Below are positions 7,013-13,775 of a stretch of DNA of 64,000 nt, piece by piece. Each line of letters opens with the position of its first letter. Within the stretch, counting starts at the first letter, position 1. Source of the DNA: Bacteroidota bacterium (GTDB lineage: Bacteria > Bacteroidota > Bacteroidia > Bacteroidales > FEN-979); assembly GCA_026391355.1 (NCBI GenBank), contig JAPLDH010000021.1, positions 1-64,000 on the forward strand. Direction: 5' to 3'. The notes under the pieces were generated by a model, which saw only the letters and a list, made by a program, of their open reading frames with translations, searched no databases and had not been told where the DNA came from. A program made the translations under genes and the position numbers.

Positions 7013-8110
7013 TCATATTTCACTCAATTGGTAATTTGTACTACGTCCACCGCCCTGTTCCTGTCGCAAAATACCCTTTTCCATCAAATCTTTTATATCA
7101 CGTAATGCAGTGTCCGTTGAGCATTTTGTAATCCTAGCCCATTTTGATGATTTCAACTTACCATCGAAGCCATCAAATAGTTTATTTATCATCAAACGCT
7201 GTCTCTCATTTAATGAAGTGTTCTCATGATTTTTCCAGAACTCGGCTTTATGTAGTACACTTTTAAAAGTGTTTTCCGTTTCCAATAAAGCGTTCCTTAG
7301 ACAATTAAGAAACCACTTTAACCATTCAGTTATATCTCCATTGTTGTATTGAACTTTTTGAAGTACTTCATAATATTGTTTTCGCTCAACAAGTATTTGA
7401 CTTGACATGCTGTAAAATCGATCGGGGGATTTTTCCGCCCTTGTTAGTAACAAATCTGAAATAGCCCTTGCTATCCTTCCATTACCATCATCAAATGGGT
7501 GAATGATGATGAACCAAAAATGGGCAATAGCTGCTTTTAATACATTATCTATTGAATTATCATCATTAAGCCATGTTAAAAAAATTTTCATCTCCGGACT
7601 TACCAACATCGGGGCAACTGCCTCGTAATGTACTCTTTCTTTTCCATATGCTCCTGAGACTACTTGCATTTCTCCGGTACGATAACGCCCAACTTCAATC
7701 TTGTATATGCTGCTGTATCCCGATGGAAAAAGAGCAGCATGCCATCCAAACAACCGCTCTTCAGTGATTGGGTTTATATAATTCTGGGTAGCATCTAAAA
7801 TCATTTCAACAACACCTTCAATATTTCTATTGGAAGGAACAAGTCCTCCCGTATCTATACCCAACCGTCTCGCTATTGAAGAACGAACTTGTTTGAAGTT
7901 TAATCGCTCTCCCTCTATCTCTGAAGACTTTACTACATCATGGGTCAATGTATTTAGTGTGGCTTCTTCCTTACCAGAAAATCCAACGGAATGCATTTTC
8001 CCAGTGATTCTCCCCTGAAGGTTACGAACTTCTCCAAAAATGGAGTTGATTGATCTTTCTTCCCAGGTAAAATTGGGCCAACTCTCTTGCTCGTATATGT
8101 ATTTTGCCAT
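7013..8110 (-). CDS. Fic family AMP-transferase-like protein
   Basis: A 365-residue Fic protein. The catalytic motif HPFDDGNGRIAR (residues 204-215) matches HxFx(D/E)GNGRxxR and should transfer AMP or a related group to a hydroxyl on a target protein. The N-terminal region carries the self-inhibitory motif SSEIEG (S62 to G67), i.e. (S/T)xxxE(G/N) placed before the Fic core as in class II Fic enzymes, so the protein carries its own brake. The C-terminal 80 residues read as a winged helix (SKWARITKCSTDTALRDIKDL), common in this large family. It fills the first cassette next to the recombinase. Target unknown; roles in stress response or phage defence are possible but not shown by sequence. Confidence 0.85.
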   Translation of the reverse strand: MAKYIYEQESWPNFTWEERSINSIFGEVRNLQGRITGKMHSVGFSGKEEATLNTLTHDVVKSSEIEGERLNFKQVRSSIARRLGIDTGGLVPSNRNIEGVVEMILDATQNYINPITEERLFGWHAALFPSGYSSIYKIEVGRYRTGEMQVVSGAYGKERVHYEAVAPMLVSPEMKIFLTWLNDDNSIDNVLKAAIAHFWFIIIHPFDDGNGRIARAISDLLLTRAEKSPDRFYSMSSQILVERKQYYEVLQKVQYNNGDITEWLKWFLNCLRNALLETENTFKSVLHKAEFWKNHENTSLNERQRLMINKLFDGFDGKLKSSKWARITKCSTDTALRDIKDLMEKGILRQEQGGGRSTNYQLSEI

Positions 8111-8218
8111 AGTTACTCACTTACTTGCGGCAAATATAACAATTATTTTCCGCATCTATGCGGCTTTTATTCAGTCTTTTCTCCGCAACCAACAATACTA
8201 TACGGGAAAAATAGCCTT

Positions 8219-8245
8219 GCTGCTAACGCCTGTGTATCCACAGGA
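8219..8245 (-). other. Candidate attI-like insertion site
   Basis: GCTGCTAACG at 8219-8228 is the matching core for the Fic cassette and the last core before the recombinase gene, where the primary integration site would lie. There is no attC-type stem to its right; instead the core runs into CCTGTG-TATC-CACAGG (about 8229-8244), a perfect 6-bp hairpin. On the minus strand this reads hairpin, then GGCG^TTAGCAGC, then the first cassette. Position supports attI; no comparison with known attI sites is possible here. Confidence 0.45.
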
Positions 8246-8526
8246 GTGTTGATATATTTGACTTATCTTTACCCAAAGTAATTTTCAAAAGTATTGATAA
8301 TGTGTGTATTGAAAGCATTTCTGTTTTTTGATCGATTTTTTTGATAACCTTCCTGAATAAGATACTACATATTGATAAAAGTGCGAAGCGCTCTTCTTTA
8401 AATTTCTTTCTTGCTGAACCGAAATGAACTATTTAAAAAAGAACCGGTTCATTATAATCGATGTGCCAAACAAATTTATAAACAAATAATGTAACTTCCA
8501 CGTCAAACCCAATTTATTTTCCACTA
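8246..8526. other. Intergenic stretch between recombinase and array
   Basis: About 280 AT-rich bases between the recombinase stop and the candidate insertion site, with no reading frame of note. A promoter for minus-strand cassette expression would be expected here, but I find no convincing TTTG / TAnnTTTG pair. Three runs of T or A around 8330 and 8435 are the only other feature. Confidence 0.4.
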
Positions 8527-10161
8527 TTATTCAAGATCCAGGTTGTCCAACGGATTTTTTATCTGATCGAAACCCTTGGTGGTAACATGAGTGTAAATTT
8601 CAGTGGTTTTGCTGCTTGCATGTCCCATTAAAACCTGTATGTACCGCAAGTCTGTGCCGTTTTCTAACAAATGGGTTGCAAAACAGTGCCGTAACGTATG
8701 GGTTGAAACTTTCTTTTTTATTCCTGCTCTTTGGTACGCTTCTTTAACAATGGTTTGCACACTGCTTTCCGAATATTGTTTCCCCTTCGCACCCTCAAAA
8801 AGCCATTCTTTTGGCTTATATTCTTCAAAATATTGCCGCAAAACGGGCAATACTTTTTTTGATAGTAAAGTGTACCTGTCTTTTCTGCCTTTTGCTTGTC
8901 GTACAAATACTTGCATTCGTTTGCTGTCAATGTCTTTGATTTTCAGATTGAGCAATTCGCTTAACCTTAAACCCGAAGAATAGGTAAGCATAATAATTGC
9001 CTTGTGTTTAATGTTCTTAACCTGCCTGATGGTGTTGGTCATCTCTGTTTCGTTCAATACCACCGGCAGTGTTTTTTCCCGCCGGGGGCGCTCCACTAAA
9101 TGGGTGTAAATCTTACGCTTCCCTCCTAAAACCCGTTCGTAGTAAAACTTTATCGCATTAATGGATTGATTTTGATACGATGGCGATATTTTCCTATCCA
9201 TCACCAAATACTGCAAAAATGCAATAATCATTTTTTCGTTAATTTGCTCAATATCAAAGTTATGGTAATAGTTGATAAACTCTTCAAAGAGAGTTGTATA
9301 TGATCTTATTGTATTTTTTGTATACCGTAATTCAACTAATTTCCGCAGATATTCCTCAGGACAGCGGCGATAATCCGGAACATCGAAAGGAGACATCCGC
9401 CTGGTTTTTTCTTCACATTTTGGCTCTTCTTCGTACAATATATTAAAACTTTGAGACTTAGCAGTATTTTTTATGTCATGCAAAAACTTTTCGGAATATG
9501 GTATTGTCCACCATTTGTTCTTGGTGTCCCAATAATTGAATGGCATCTCTTTTATTATATAGCTCAGCGGTTTGTTAAATGCAAAAATCAACTTTAATCT
9601 TCCATTGTTTGTCTTTATTAATAAAAGCTCATTTGTTTTTATCCTTCTTACCGAATCAGAACTTGTTTTTACTTCAAAATCTTCATGTACAATAAGTTCA
9701 CGAATTCTATCATTAAAATAATCCTTTATCAAATCTAAATTTTCAGGATAATTTGGCACAATCCAGCAAAATTGTTTGCCATCCCACCGGCTGTGACGAA
9801 ATGATGTAATAAAATGTGTATCAAGTGCATTTTTAGGTAATTTTAATAATATCCTCCGACCGGCGACTTCTACCGAAACATTTTTGTTTGGTTTGTTTTG
9901 GCGATTGATAACGGGAACAGCCGTTTTTATCACTGGTTCATAGGCTTTTACATCTGTAACTTTTTTAGGATATTCAATCTCCGGAAATAATTTTGTCAAT
10001 TTTGTAAACGCCATTTTGCTGTATGGTATGTGCCATGCTTTCATGGTTTGGCTCCATCTGGCGTCAGGAATCTGCCCGAGCAAAGAGGCAATTTCCTGAT
10101 TATACGGAAATTCAACTTTAATGCGATTTTCTCCCTTGTGTTCGATTTTTGATGCTTTCAT
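8527..10161 (-). CDS. Tyrosine recombinase with three N-terminal HARP-like repeats
   Basis: A 544-residue site-specific recombinase. Residues about 262-540 form a XerC/D-like core: SAM-like core-binding domain (262-355), then the catalytic domain with R399 (SSGLRLSE), K424 (KGRKDR), H488-x-x-R491 (HTLRH), H514 (MGHAS) and nucleophile Y523 (IYTHV), all intact. Between LFEG and SVQT there is no room for the extra helix region that marks integron IntI proteins, so it is not a classical IntI. The first 235 residues hold three copies of a roughly 45-residue unit near 12-57, 103-150 and 188-231, each with W(x5-7)W followed by (I/V)P: RWSQTMKAWHIPY, RWDGKQFCWIVPN, YWDTKNKWWTIPY. This resembles the HARP module of SMARCAL1-type annealing helicases, which binds forked or single-stranded DNA. 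The stop faces the array, 300 bp from the first core. It is the candidate integrase of the array; a phage- or Xer-like role unrelated to the array is the alternative. Confidence 0.85.
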   Translation of the reverse strand: MKASKIEHKGENRIKVEFPYNQEIASLLGQIPDARWSQTMKAWHIPYSKMAFTKLTKLFPEIEYPKKVTDVKAYEPVIKTAVPVINRQNKPNKNVSVEVAGRRILLKLPKNALDTHFITSFRHSRWDGKQFCWIVPNYPENLDLIKDYFNDRIRELIVHEDFEVKTSSDSVRRIKTNELLLIKTNNGRLKLIFAFNKPLSYIIKEMPFNYWDTKNKWWTIPYSEKFLHDIKNTAKSQSFNILYEEEPKCEEKTRRMSPFDVPDYRRCPEEYLRKLVELRYTKNTIRSYTTLFEEFINYYHNFDIEQINEKMIIAFLQYLVMDRKISPSYQNQSINAIKFYYERVLGGKRKIYTHLVERPRREKTLPVVLNETEMTNTIRQVKNIKHKAIIMLTYSSGLRLSELLNLKIKDIDSKRMQVFVRQAKGRKDRYTLLSKKVLPVLRQYFEEYKPKEWLFEGAKGKQYSESSVQTIVKEAYQRAGIKKKVSTHTLRHCFATHLLENGTDLRYIQVLMGHASSKTTEIYTHVTTKGFDQIKNPLDNLDLE

Positions 10162-10455
10162 ATTATTAGTTTGTATTGTGGTTATCCCTTATAGAAAGAG
10201 ATATTCACAGGAAATTGAAAAATACATGTTGTTATCTCCAAATACAGGGGATAAACAGACTCATTAAAATAATTTTTCATCGACATTAATCGTCCGGGAA
10301 TGTAAAAGGTAATACATCCGGGAAAGAAATATTAACTGGTGAACTGGCGAAGAAATGAAATATTGCAGAAATGCAGGAATTCAGAATGCAGGAATGCAGG
10401 AATTCACAATGATAAAAGAATTAAAACTATTGCCTACTGCCTACTGCCTTATATC

Positions 10456-10617
10456 TAATGACCAATAACTAATGACTAATGACTAATGACCAATGACCAA
10501 TGACCAATGACCAATGACCAATGACCAATGACCAATGACTAATGACTAATGACCAATGACCAATGACTAATGACTAATGACCAATAACTAATGACAAATG
10601 ACTATTGCCCAATGACC
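10456..10617. repeat. Heptamer repeat tract (YAATGAC)
   Basis: About 160 bp made almost wholly of the 7-base unit CAATGAC or TAATGAC, roughly 22 copies with C/T variation at the first base. It sits in a 483-bp gap (10162-10644) without genes. The gap also holds short direct repeats of GAATGCAGGAAT (about 10372-10404), TGCCTACTGCC, and an inverted pair of AACTGGTGAACTGG-like words at about 10338 and 10628. The same heptamer recurs near 12075, 13705-13770 and, as a 9-base variant, 47771. Too regular and without spacers to be CRISPR. Confidence 0.8.
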
Positions 10618-10644
10618 TACTCGCCAATTCACCAGTTCACCAGT

Positions 10645-11970
10645 TTACTTCCCAAGCATATGCTTCTCCAGTTCTTCCAGCGAGCGACCTTTGGTTTCCT
10701 TGAGAAGAAAAAAGAAGAAAAAGAAGCTGATGAATGTTGCAATGGCATAGAAAGCGAATGCGTTGGATACGCCAAATGAACCGGTAACCACCGGGAAAAG
10801 AAAGGATAAAAGGGCATTGAAAAACCAGTGGGAAAAGGAGCCAAGGGAGGTACCACGAGCCCGGATGTTATTCGGGAACATCTCGGAAAGCAATACCCAA
10901 ATTACGGCTCCCTGGGAAGCTGCAAAGAAGGCAATGAATCCAATCAGCAACCCGAGTAACAAAAATTCTCCGCCATTACCGGTTTTGAAAAGATAGGCAA
11001 ACAATCCAAGGAAGAAAGTCATACCCAAAGAACCGATGAGTAACAGGGTTTTCCTGCCGATTTTGTCGATGATCGACATGGCAATTATGGTAAACACAAG
11101 GTTTGTAAGGCCTATCAGTACCGTTTGGCCGATGGCGGAATTGGTGGAAAACCCTGCAGAACGAAAGATATCTGTTGCATAATACATGATGATGTTGATG
11201 CCGGTGAACTGGTTGAACATGCCCACAGCAATACCAATCAAAACAAGTTTCAGGTAAGGTTTCCGGAAGAGGTAGATATTTTTTCCCATAATCTCATTGT
11301 CGATCGAACCACGGATCTCCTGCAGGGTCTGATCCGGGTCTGTTTCATGACTGACCGACCGGATCACGGCAAGGGCTTCTTCCATCCTTCCAACCTTCAC
11401 CAGCCAGCGCGGGCTCTCGCTCACGAAATACAACAGGATAAACAACGCCAACCCCGGCAGCAGACCTGCCATGAACATCCAGCGCCAGTTGGCAGGTCCG
11501 GTATCGATGAGCAGGTAATCAGAAAAGAAAGCCACGAGAATACCGATCACGATGGCAAGCTGGAATGTGGCTGTCAGCCTGCCACGCTGCCGGGCAGGAG
11601 CAATCTCTGAAATATACATCGGCGACAAAACCGATGCACCGCCAATGGCCAATCCTGCAATAAACCGGAAGATCACAAACATGGAAAGGTTGACTGCCAG
11701 CCCGGTCCCGATCGAAGAAACGATGAACAGAACTGACAGCACTTTCAGCATATACCGGCGACCAAAAATATCTCCCGGCCTCCCGATGAAAAATGCCCCG
11801 ATGATGCACCCGATCAATGCTGAACTAACCGCCCAGCCCTGCATGGCATGGGTCAGGTCAAAATGTTTGACGAAAAAGGGCATGGCGCCGTTGATAACGG
11901 CCGTATCAAACCCGAAAACCAGGCCGCCCAGCGCAGCGACAAAAGTGTAAAGGAGGAGCGTTTTTTTCAT
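10645..11970 (-). CDS. MFS sugar:proton symporter (sugar porter family)
   Basis: Starting at the ATG at 11970 (MKKTLLLYTFVAALGG) gives 441 residues and a normal first helix; the longer frame adds 25 unlikely residues. Sugar porter signatures are all present: GDIFGRR after helix 2, the long RFIAGLAIGGASVLSPMYI stretch with SEIAPARQRGRL, SESPRWL before the central loop, DKIGRKTLL after helix 8, and KETKGRSLEELE at the C-terminus. Twelve membrane helices are expected in the inner membrane. The family moves hexoses, pentoses or inositol with protons (XylE, GLUT); the particular sugar cannot be read. No sugar-metabolism genes sit beside it, so it seems a single-gene unit framed by repeat-rich spacers. 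Confident of family, not substrate. Confidence 0.9.
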   Translation of the reverse strand: MKKTLLLYTFVAALGGLVFGFDTAVINGAMPFFVKHFDLTHAMQGWAVSSALIGCIIGAFFIGRPGDIFGRRYMLKVLSVLFIVSSIGTGLAVNLSMFVIFRFIAGLAIGGASVLSPMYISEIAPARQRGRLTATFQLAIVIGILVAFFSDYLLIDTGPANWRWMFMAGLLPGLALFILLYFVSESPRWLVKVGRMEEALAVIRSVSHETDPDQTLQEIRGSIDNEIMGKNIYLFRKPYLKLVLIGIAVGMFNQFTGINIIMYYATDIFRSAGFSTNSAIGQTVLIGLTNLVFTIIAMSIIDKIGRKTLLLIGSLGMTFFLGLFAYLFKTGNGGEFLLLGLLIGFIAFFAASQGAVIWVLLSEMFPNNIRARGTSLGSFSHWFFNALLSFLFPVVTGSFGVSNAFAFYAIATFISFFFFFFLLKETKGRSLEELEKHMLGK

Positions 11971-12041
11971 ATAAAATAAGTGACAGAGTGACAAAGTAAC
12001 AGAGTAACAAAGGACCAGGTCGTGACCTGTCAGATGTATTG

Positions 12042-12098
12042 ACAAAGATAAAAAGTTTCCAGTTCCCAGTCCTTAATGACTTAATGACCTAATGACCT
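12042..12098. repeat. Intergenic repeat, copy 1
   Basis: This spacer begins ACAAAGATAAAAAGTTTCC, continues AGTTCCCAGTCC and ends in three TTAATGAC/CTAATGAC words. A near-identical copy lies at 13672-13770, on the other side of the radical-SAM pair. The two copies therefore bracket genes 12104-13632 in direct orientation. Confidence 0.75.
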
Positions 12099-12103
12099 TT
12101 TGC

Positions 12104-13180
12104 CTATTGACCCTTTTCGATCCGTTCTAAATGACAAACAACAGGTTCGCAAGTTGCGGGATCCCACAGATGGAGGCCGTTGCCTTCGCAATATTTGTAG
12201 CTTTTACATTCCCTGCATTTGCCGGTCCTTGTCCAGTTGCGGTTTCGCATGACCTCAAACCGGTTATTCCAGACTTCCATGAAGTTATCCTTATGGATGT
12301 TTCCCTGGGTGAAATCTGCCCGTATGCTGGGACACGCTCCAATGGATCCGTCGGCAAGGATGGAACCGACATGAATCCCGGCACTGCAGAAAAAGAACTG
12401 GTCCCTGACCTCCATTTCGTATTCGCCAAGAAAGCCTTCACACCCATATCCCGCCATAATTCTCCCCTCTTTCCGGGTATCCCGTATAAATTCCATCAGA
12501 TGTACAAATTCATGATCCGAAAGCTGCAAATCGGGATCATTCTTTGCCCGGCCAACCGGAAAAATAGTGAACAACCGCCACTTTTTCACCGATAAACTGA
12601 CCAGTAACTCCCTGATCTGACCCAATTCAAGGATATTCCTTCGGTTCACACAGGTAACAACATCATAGGTCAGGTTTTCTGTTTGTGTAACCAGTTTGAT
12701 GGCTGCCAGGGTTTTCTGGTAAGCATTGGCGGATCCCCTGAGCCAGTTATGATTCTGCTCCAGTCCGTCGAGACTGATTGTAATTGCTCTTATACCCGAT
12801 CGGATCAGACCATCCAGTCTTTTTCCGGTAAGCAGGTATCCATTGGTTACGAGTCCCCAGGAAAATCCTCTGCGGGTCAGTTCAACTCCGCACTCTTCGA
12901 TATCGTCGCGCATCAATGCTTCACCACCAGTCAGGCAAATCATTACTTTTTCAGGCACGACAAATGGAACGATCTCATCGATCACCCGGAGGAAATCCTC
13001 CAGGGGCATATCTCTGATGGTATTATCTTTCCGGCAGTCGCTGCCGCAATGGAGACAGGAAGAATTACATCTCAATGTACATTCCCAGAAAAGATAATTC
13101 AGCTTATGAAGGTGTGCCTCATTTTTTCTGAACCGGTTATGGAGCGACAATCCTATTCTTTTCCTGATTCCGGTGCTCAT
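12104..13180 (-). CDS. Radical SAM/SPASM protein (lipoprotein-associated)
   Basis: A 358-residue radical-SAM enzyme. CNSSCLHC (Cys 38, 42, 45) is the CxxxCxxC motif that holds the 4Fe-4S cluster for SAM cleavage; CLTGGEALMR follows as the GGE motif. The C-terminal third is a SPASM-type auxiliary cluster region (CSAGIHVGSILADGSIGACP, then CRECKSYKYCEGNG and later Cys). It resembles the family I know as TIGR04133, which in Bacteroidota is found beside a small lipoprotein with a conserved YGxP motif; that partner is exactly the next gene upstream (TAATG overlap). The likely role is modification or maturation of the lipoprotein or a peptide, but the chemistry is unknown. The ATG at 13180 overlaps the lipoprotein stop by one base, so expression is coupled. 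Confidence 0.85.
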   Translation of the reverse strand: MSTGIRKRIGLSLHNRFRKNEAHLHKLNYLFWECTLRCNSSCLHCGSDCRKDNTIRDMPLEDFLRVIDEIVPFVVPEKVMICLTGGEALMRDDIEECGVELTRRGFSWGLVTNGYLLTGKRLDGLIRSGIRAITISLDGLEQNHNWLRGSANAYQKTLAAIKLVTQTENLTYDVVTCVNRRNILELGQIRELLVSLSVKKWRLFTIFPVGRAKNDPDLQLSDHEFVHLMEFIRDTRKEGRIMAGYGCEGFLGEYEMEVRDQFFFCSAGIHVGSILADGSIGACPSIRADFTQGNIHKDNFMEVWNNRFEVMRNRNWTRTGKCRECKSYKYCEGNGLHLWDPATCEPVVCHLERIEKGQ

Positions 13181-13632
13181 TATTTCTTAGGTACAAGGTA
13201 AATGAGGGTATCTTTCGTATATGTTCCTCCTGATCCCTCGTGGATCCCCGTGTAAAAAGTCACTGTCGTTTCAAGATCCTGATAACTGCCATTCAGTGTA
13301 CTGTCAATATCCTTCAGCGATAACGGGAACTGCCGTTCACCGGTAGCCAGTTGTGTGGTAACCTGGAATCCGCCCAGGGAGTCGGAGAAAGCAGTGTCGT
13401 TGTACATGATCACACGGATATTCCTGATGGGCTGATCGGTCGGTTTCGACTTCACAGTCCCGTTCAGGACAAATTTTACCACCGGAACACCATACACCGG
13501 AACAGGTGTTCCATACATCTTTTCTCCACAGGATGTTGCAAAGCCAAGAATGCCGAGAAGGGCAATCAAAAGTTTATTCCAGGTGAAATAAAAGGTTTTT
13601 CTCCAAAAGGATTTTGTATTCATTTGGTTCAT
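13180..13632 (-). CDS. Radical-SAM-associated lipoprotein
   Basis: A 150-residue protein with an N-terminal membrane segment (LLIALLGILGFATSC) ending in a lipobox Cys at about 35, then GEKMYGTPVPVYGVPVVKF. The C-terminal part is a carboxypeptidase-regulatory-like beta sandwich (LNGTVKSKPTDQPIRNIRV ... DSLGGFQVTT). The conserved YGxPxxxY segment directly after the lipidated Cys is typical of the lipoproteins paired with TIGR04133-type radical-SAM proteins (TIGR04134, from memory). The repeat GTPVPVYGVPV directly after the anchor is an attractive place for modification. The two genes overlap by one base and have no other partners in the unit. The second ATG, three codons on, is an equally good start. 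Confidence 0.82.
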   Translation of the reverse strand: MNQMNTKSFWRKTFYFTWNKLLIALLGILGFATSCGEKMYGTPVPVYGVPVVKFVLNGTVKSKPTDQPIRNIRVIMYNDTAFSDSLGGFQVTTQLATGERQFPLSLKDIDSTLNGSYQDLETTVTFYTGIHEGSGGTYTKDTLIYLVPKK

Positions 13633-13671
13633 TCTTTTGTATCATTATTGTAGTGATACGGTGACAGGGTT

Positions 13672-13770
13672 ACAAAGATAAAAAGTTTCCAGTTCCCAGT
13701 TTGCAGTTCCCAGTCCTTAATGACTTAATGACCTAATGACAAGTCACCAATGACTAATGACCAATGACCT
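13672..13770. repeat. Intergenic repeat, copy 2, with heptamer tail
   Basis: Starts with the same TACAAAGATAAAAAGTTTCC as copy 1, duplicates the CAGTTCCCAGT word with TTGCAGTTCCCAGT between, then runs into CTTAATGACTTAATGACC and CAATGACTAATGACC units. It is direct evidence that these short words spread between genes and expand locally. Confidence 0.75.
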
Positions 13771-13775
13771 CTTTC

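Larger units (their letters stand above)
1..8226 (-). other. Integron-like gene cassette array
   Basis: Eight long, foldable, GC-rich sites (listed separately) punctuate this stretch, and all intact genes between them lie on the minus strand, so the array is read leftward from the recombinase side. Each cassette begins and ends with its own complementary core. Examples: CGTTAGCAGC at 6993 against GCTGCTAACG at 8219; CGTTAGGCGG at 1708 against CCGCCTAACG at 2443; CGTTGTGCGT at 4669 against ACGCACAACG at 5408. In integrons this follows from cutting a circle at G^TTRRRY, because R'' and the cassette start come from one circular site. Order from the recombinase: Fic; TrmO; PIN plus small partner; GNAT-like plus small protein; lipoprotein plus barrel-like protein; antitoxin plus PIN; a gene-less structured cassette; a lipoprotein; a partial cassette (1-121, nothing recognised). 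The architecture is seen directly; mobility is inferred. Confidence 0.78.

Noticed and set aside
8527-10161. Classical integron integrase IntI
   Set aside because: The stretch between catalytic boxes II and III is as short as in XerC/D and lacks the IntI-specific insert; the N-terminus is unlike IntI.
10456-10617. CRISPR array
   Set aside because: Units of seven bases with no spacers and no cas genes. The attC-like sites were also considered and rejected as CRISPR because they are about 138 bp long with gene-sized, unequal spacing.
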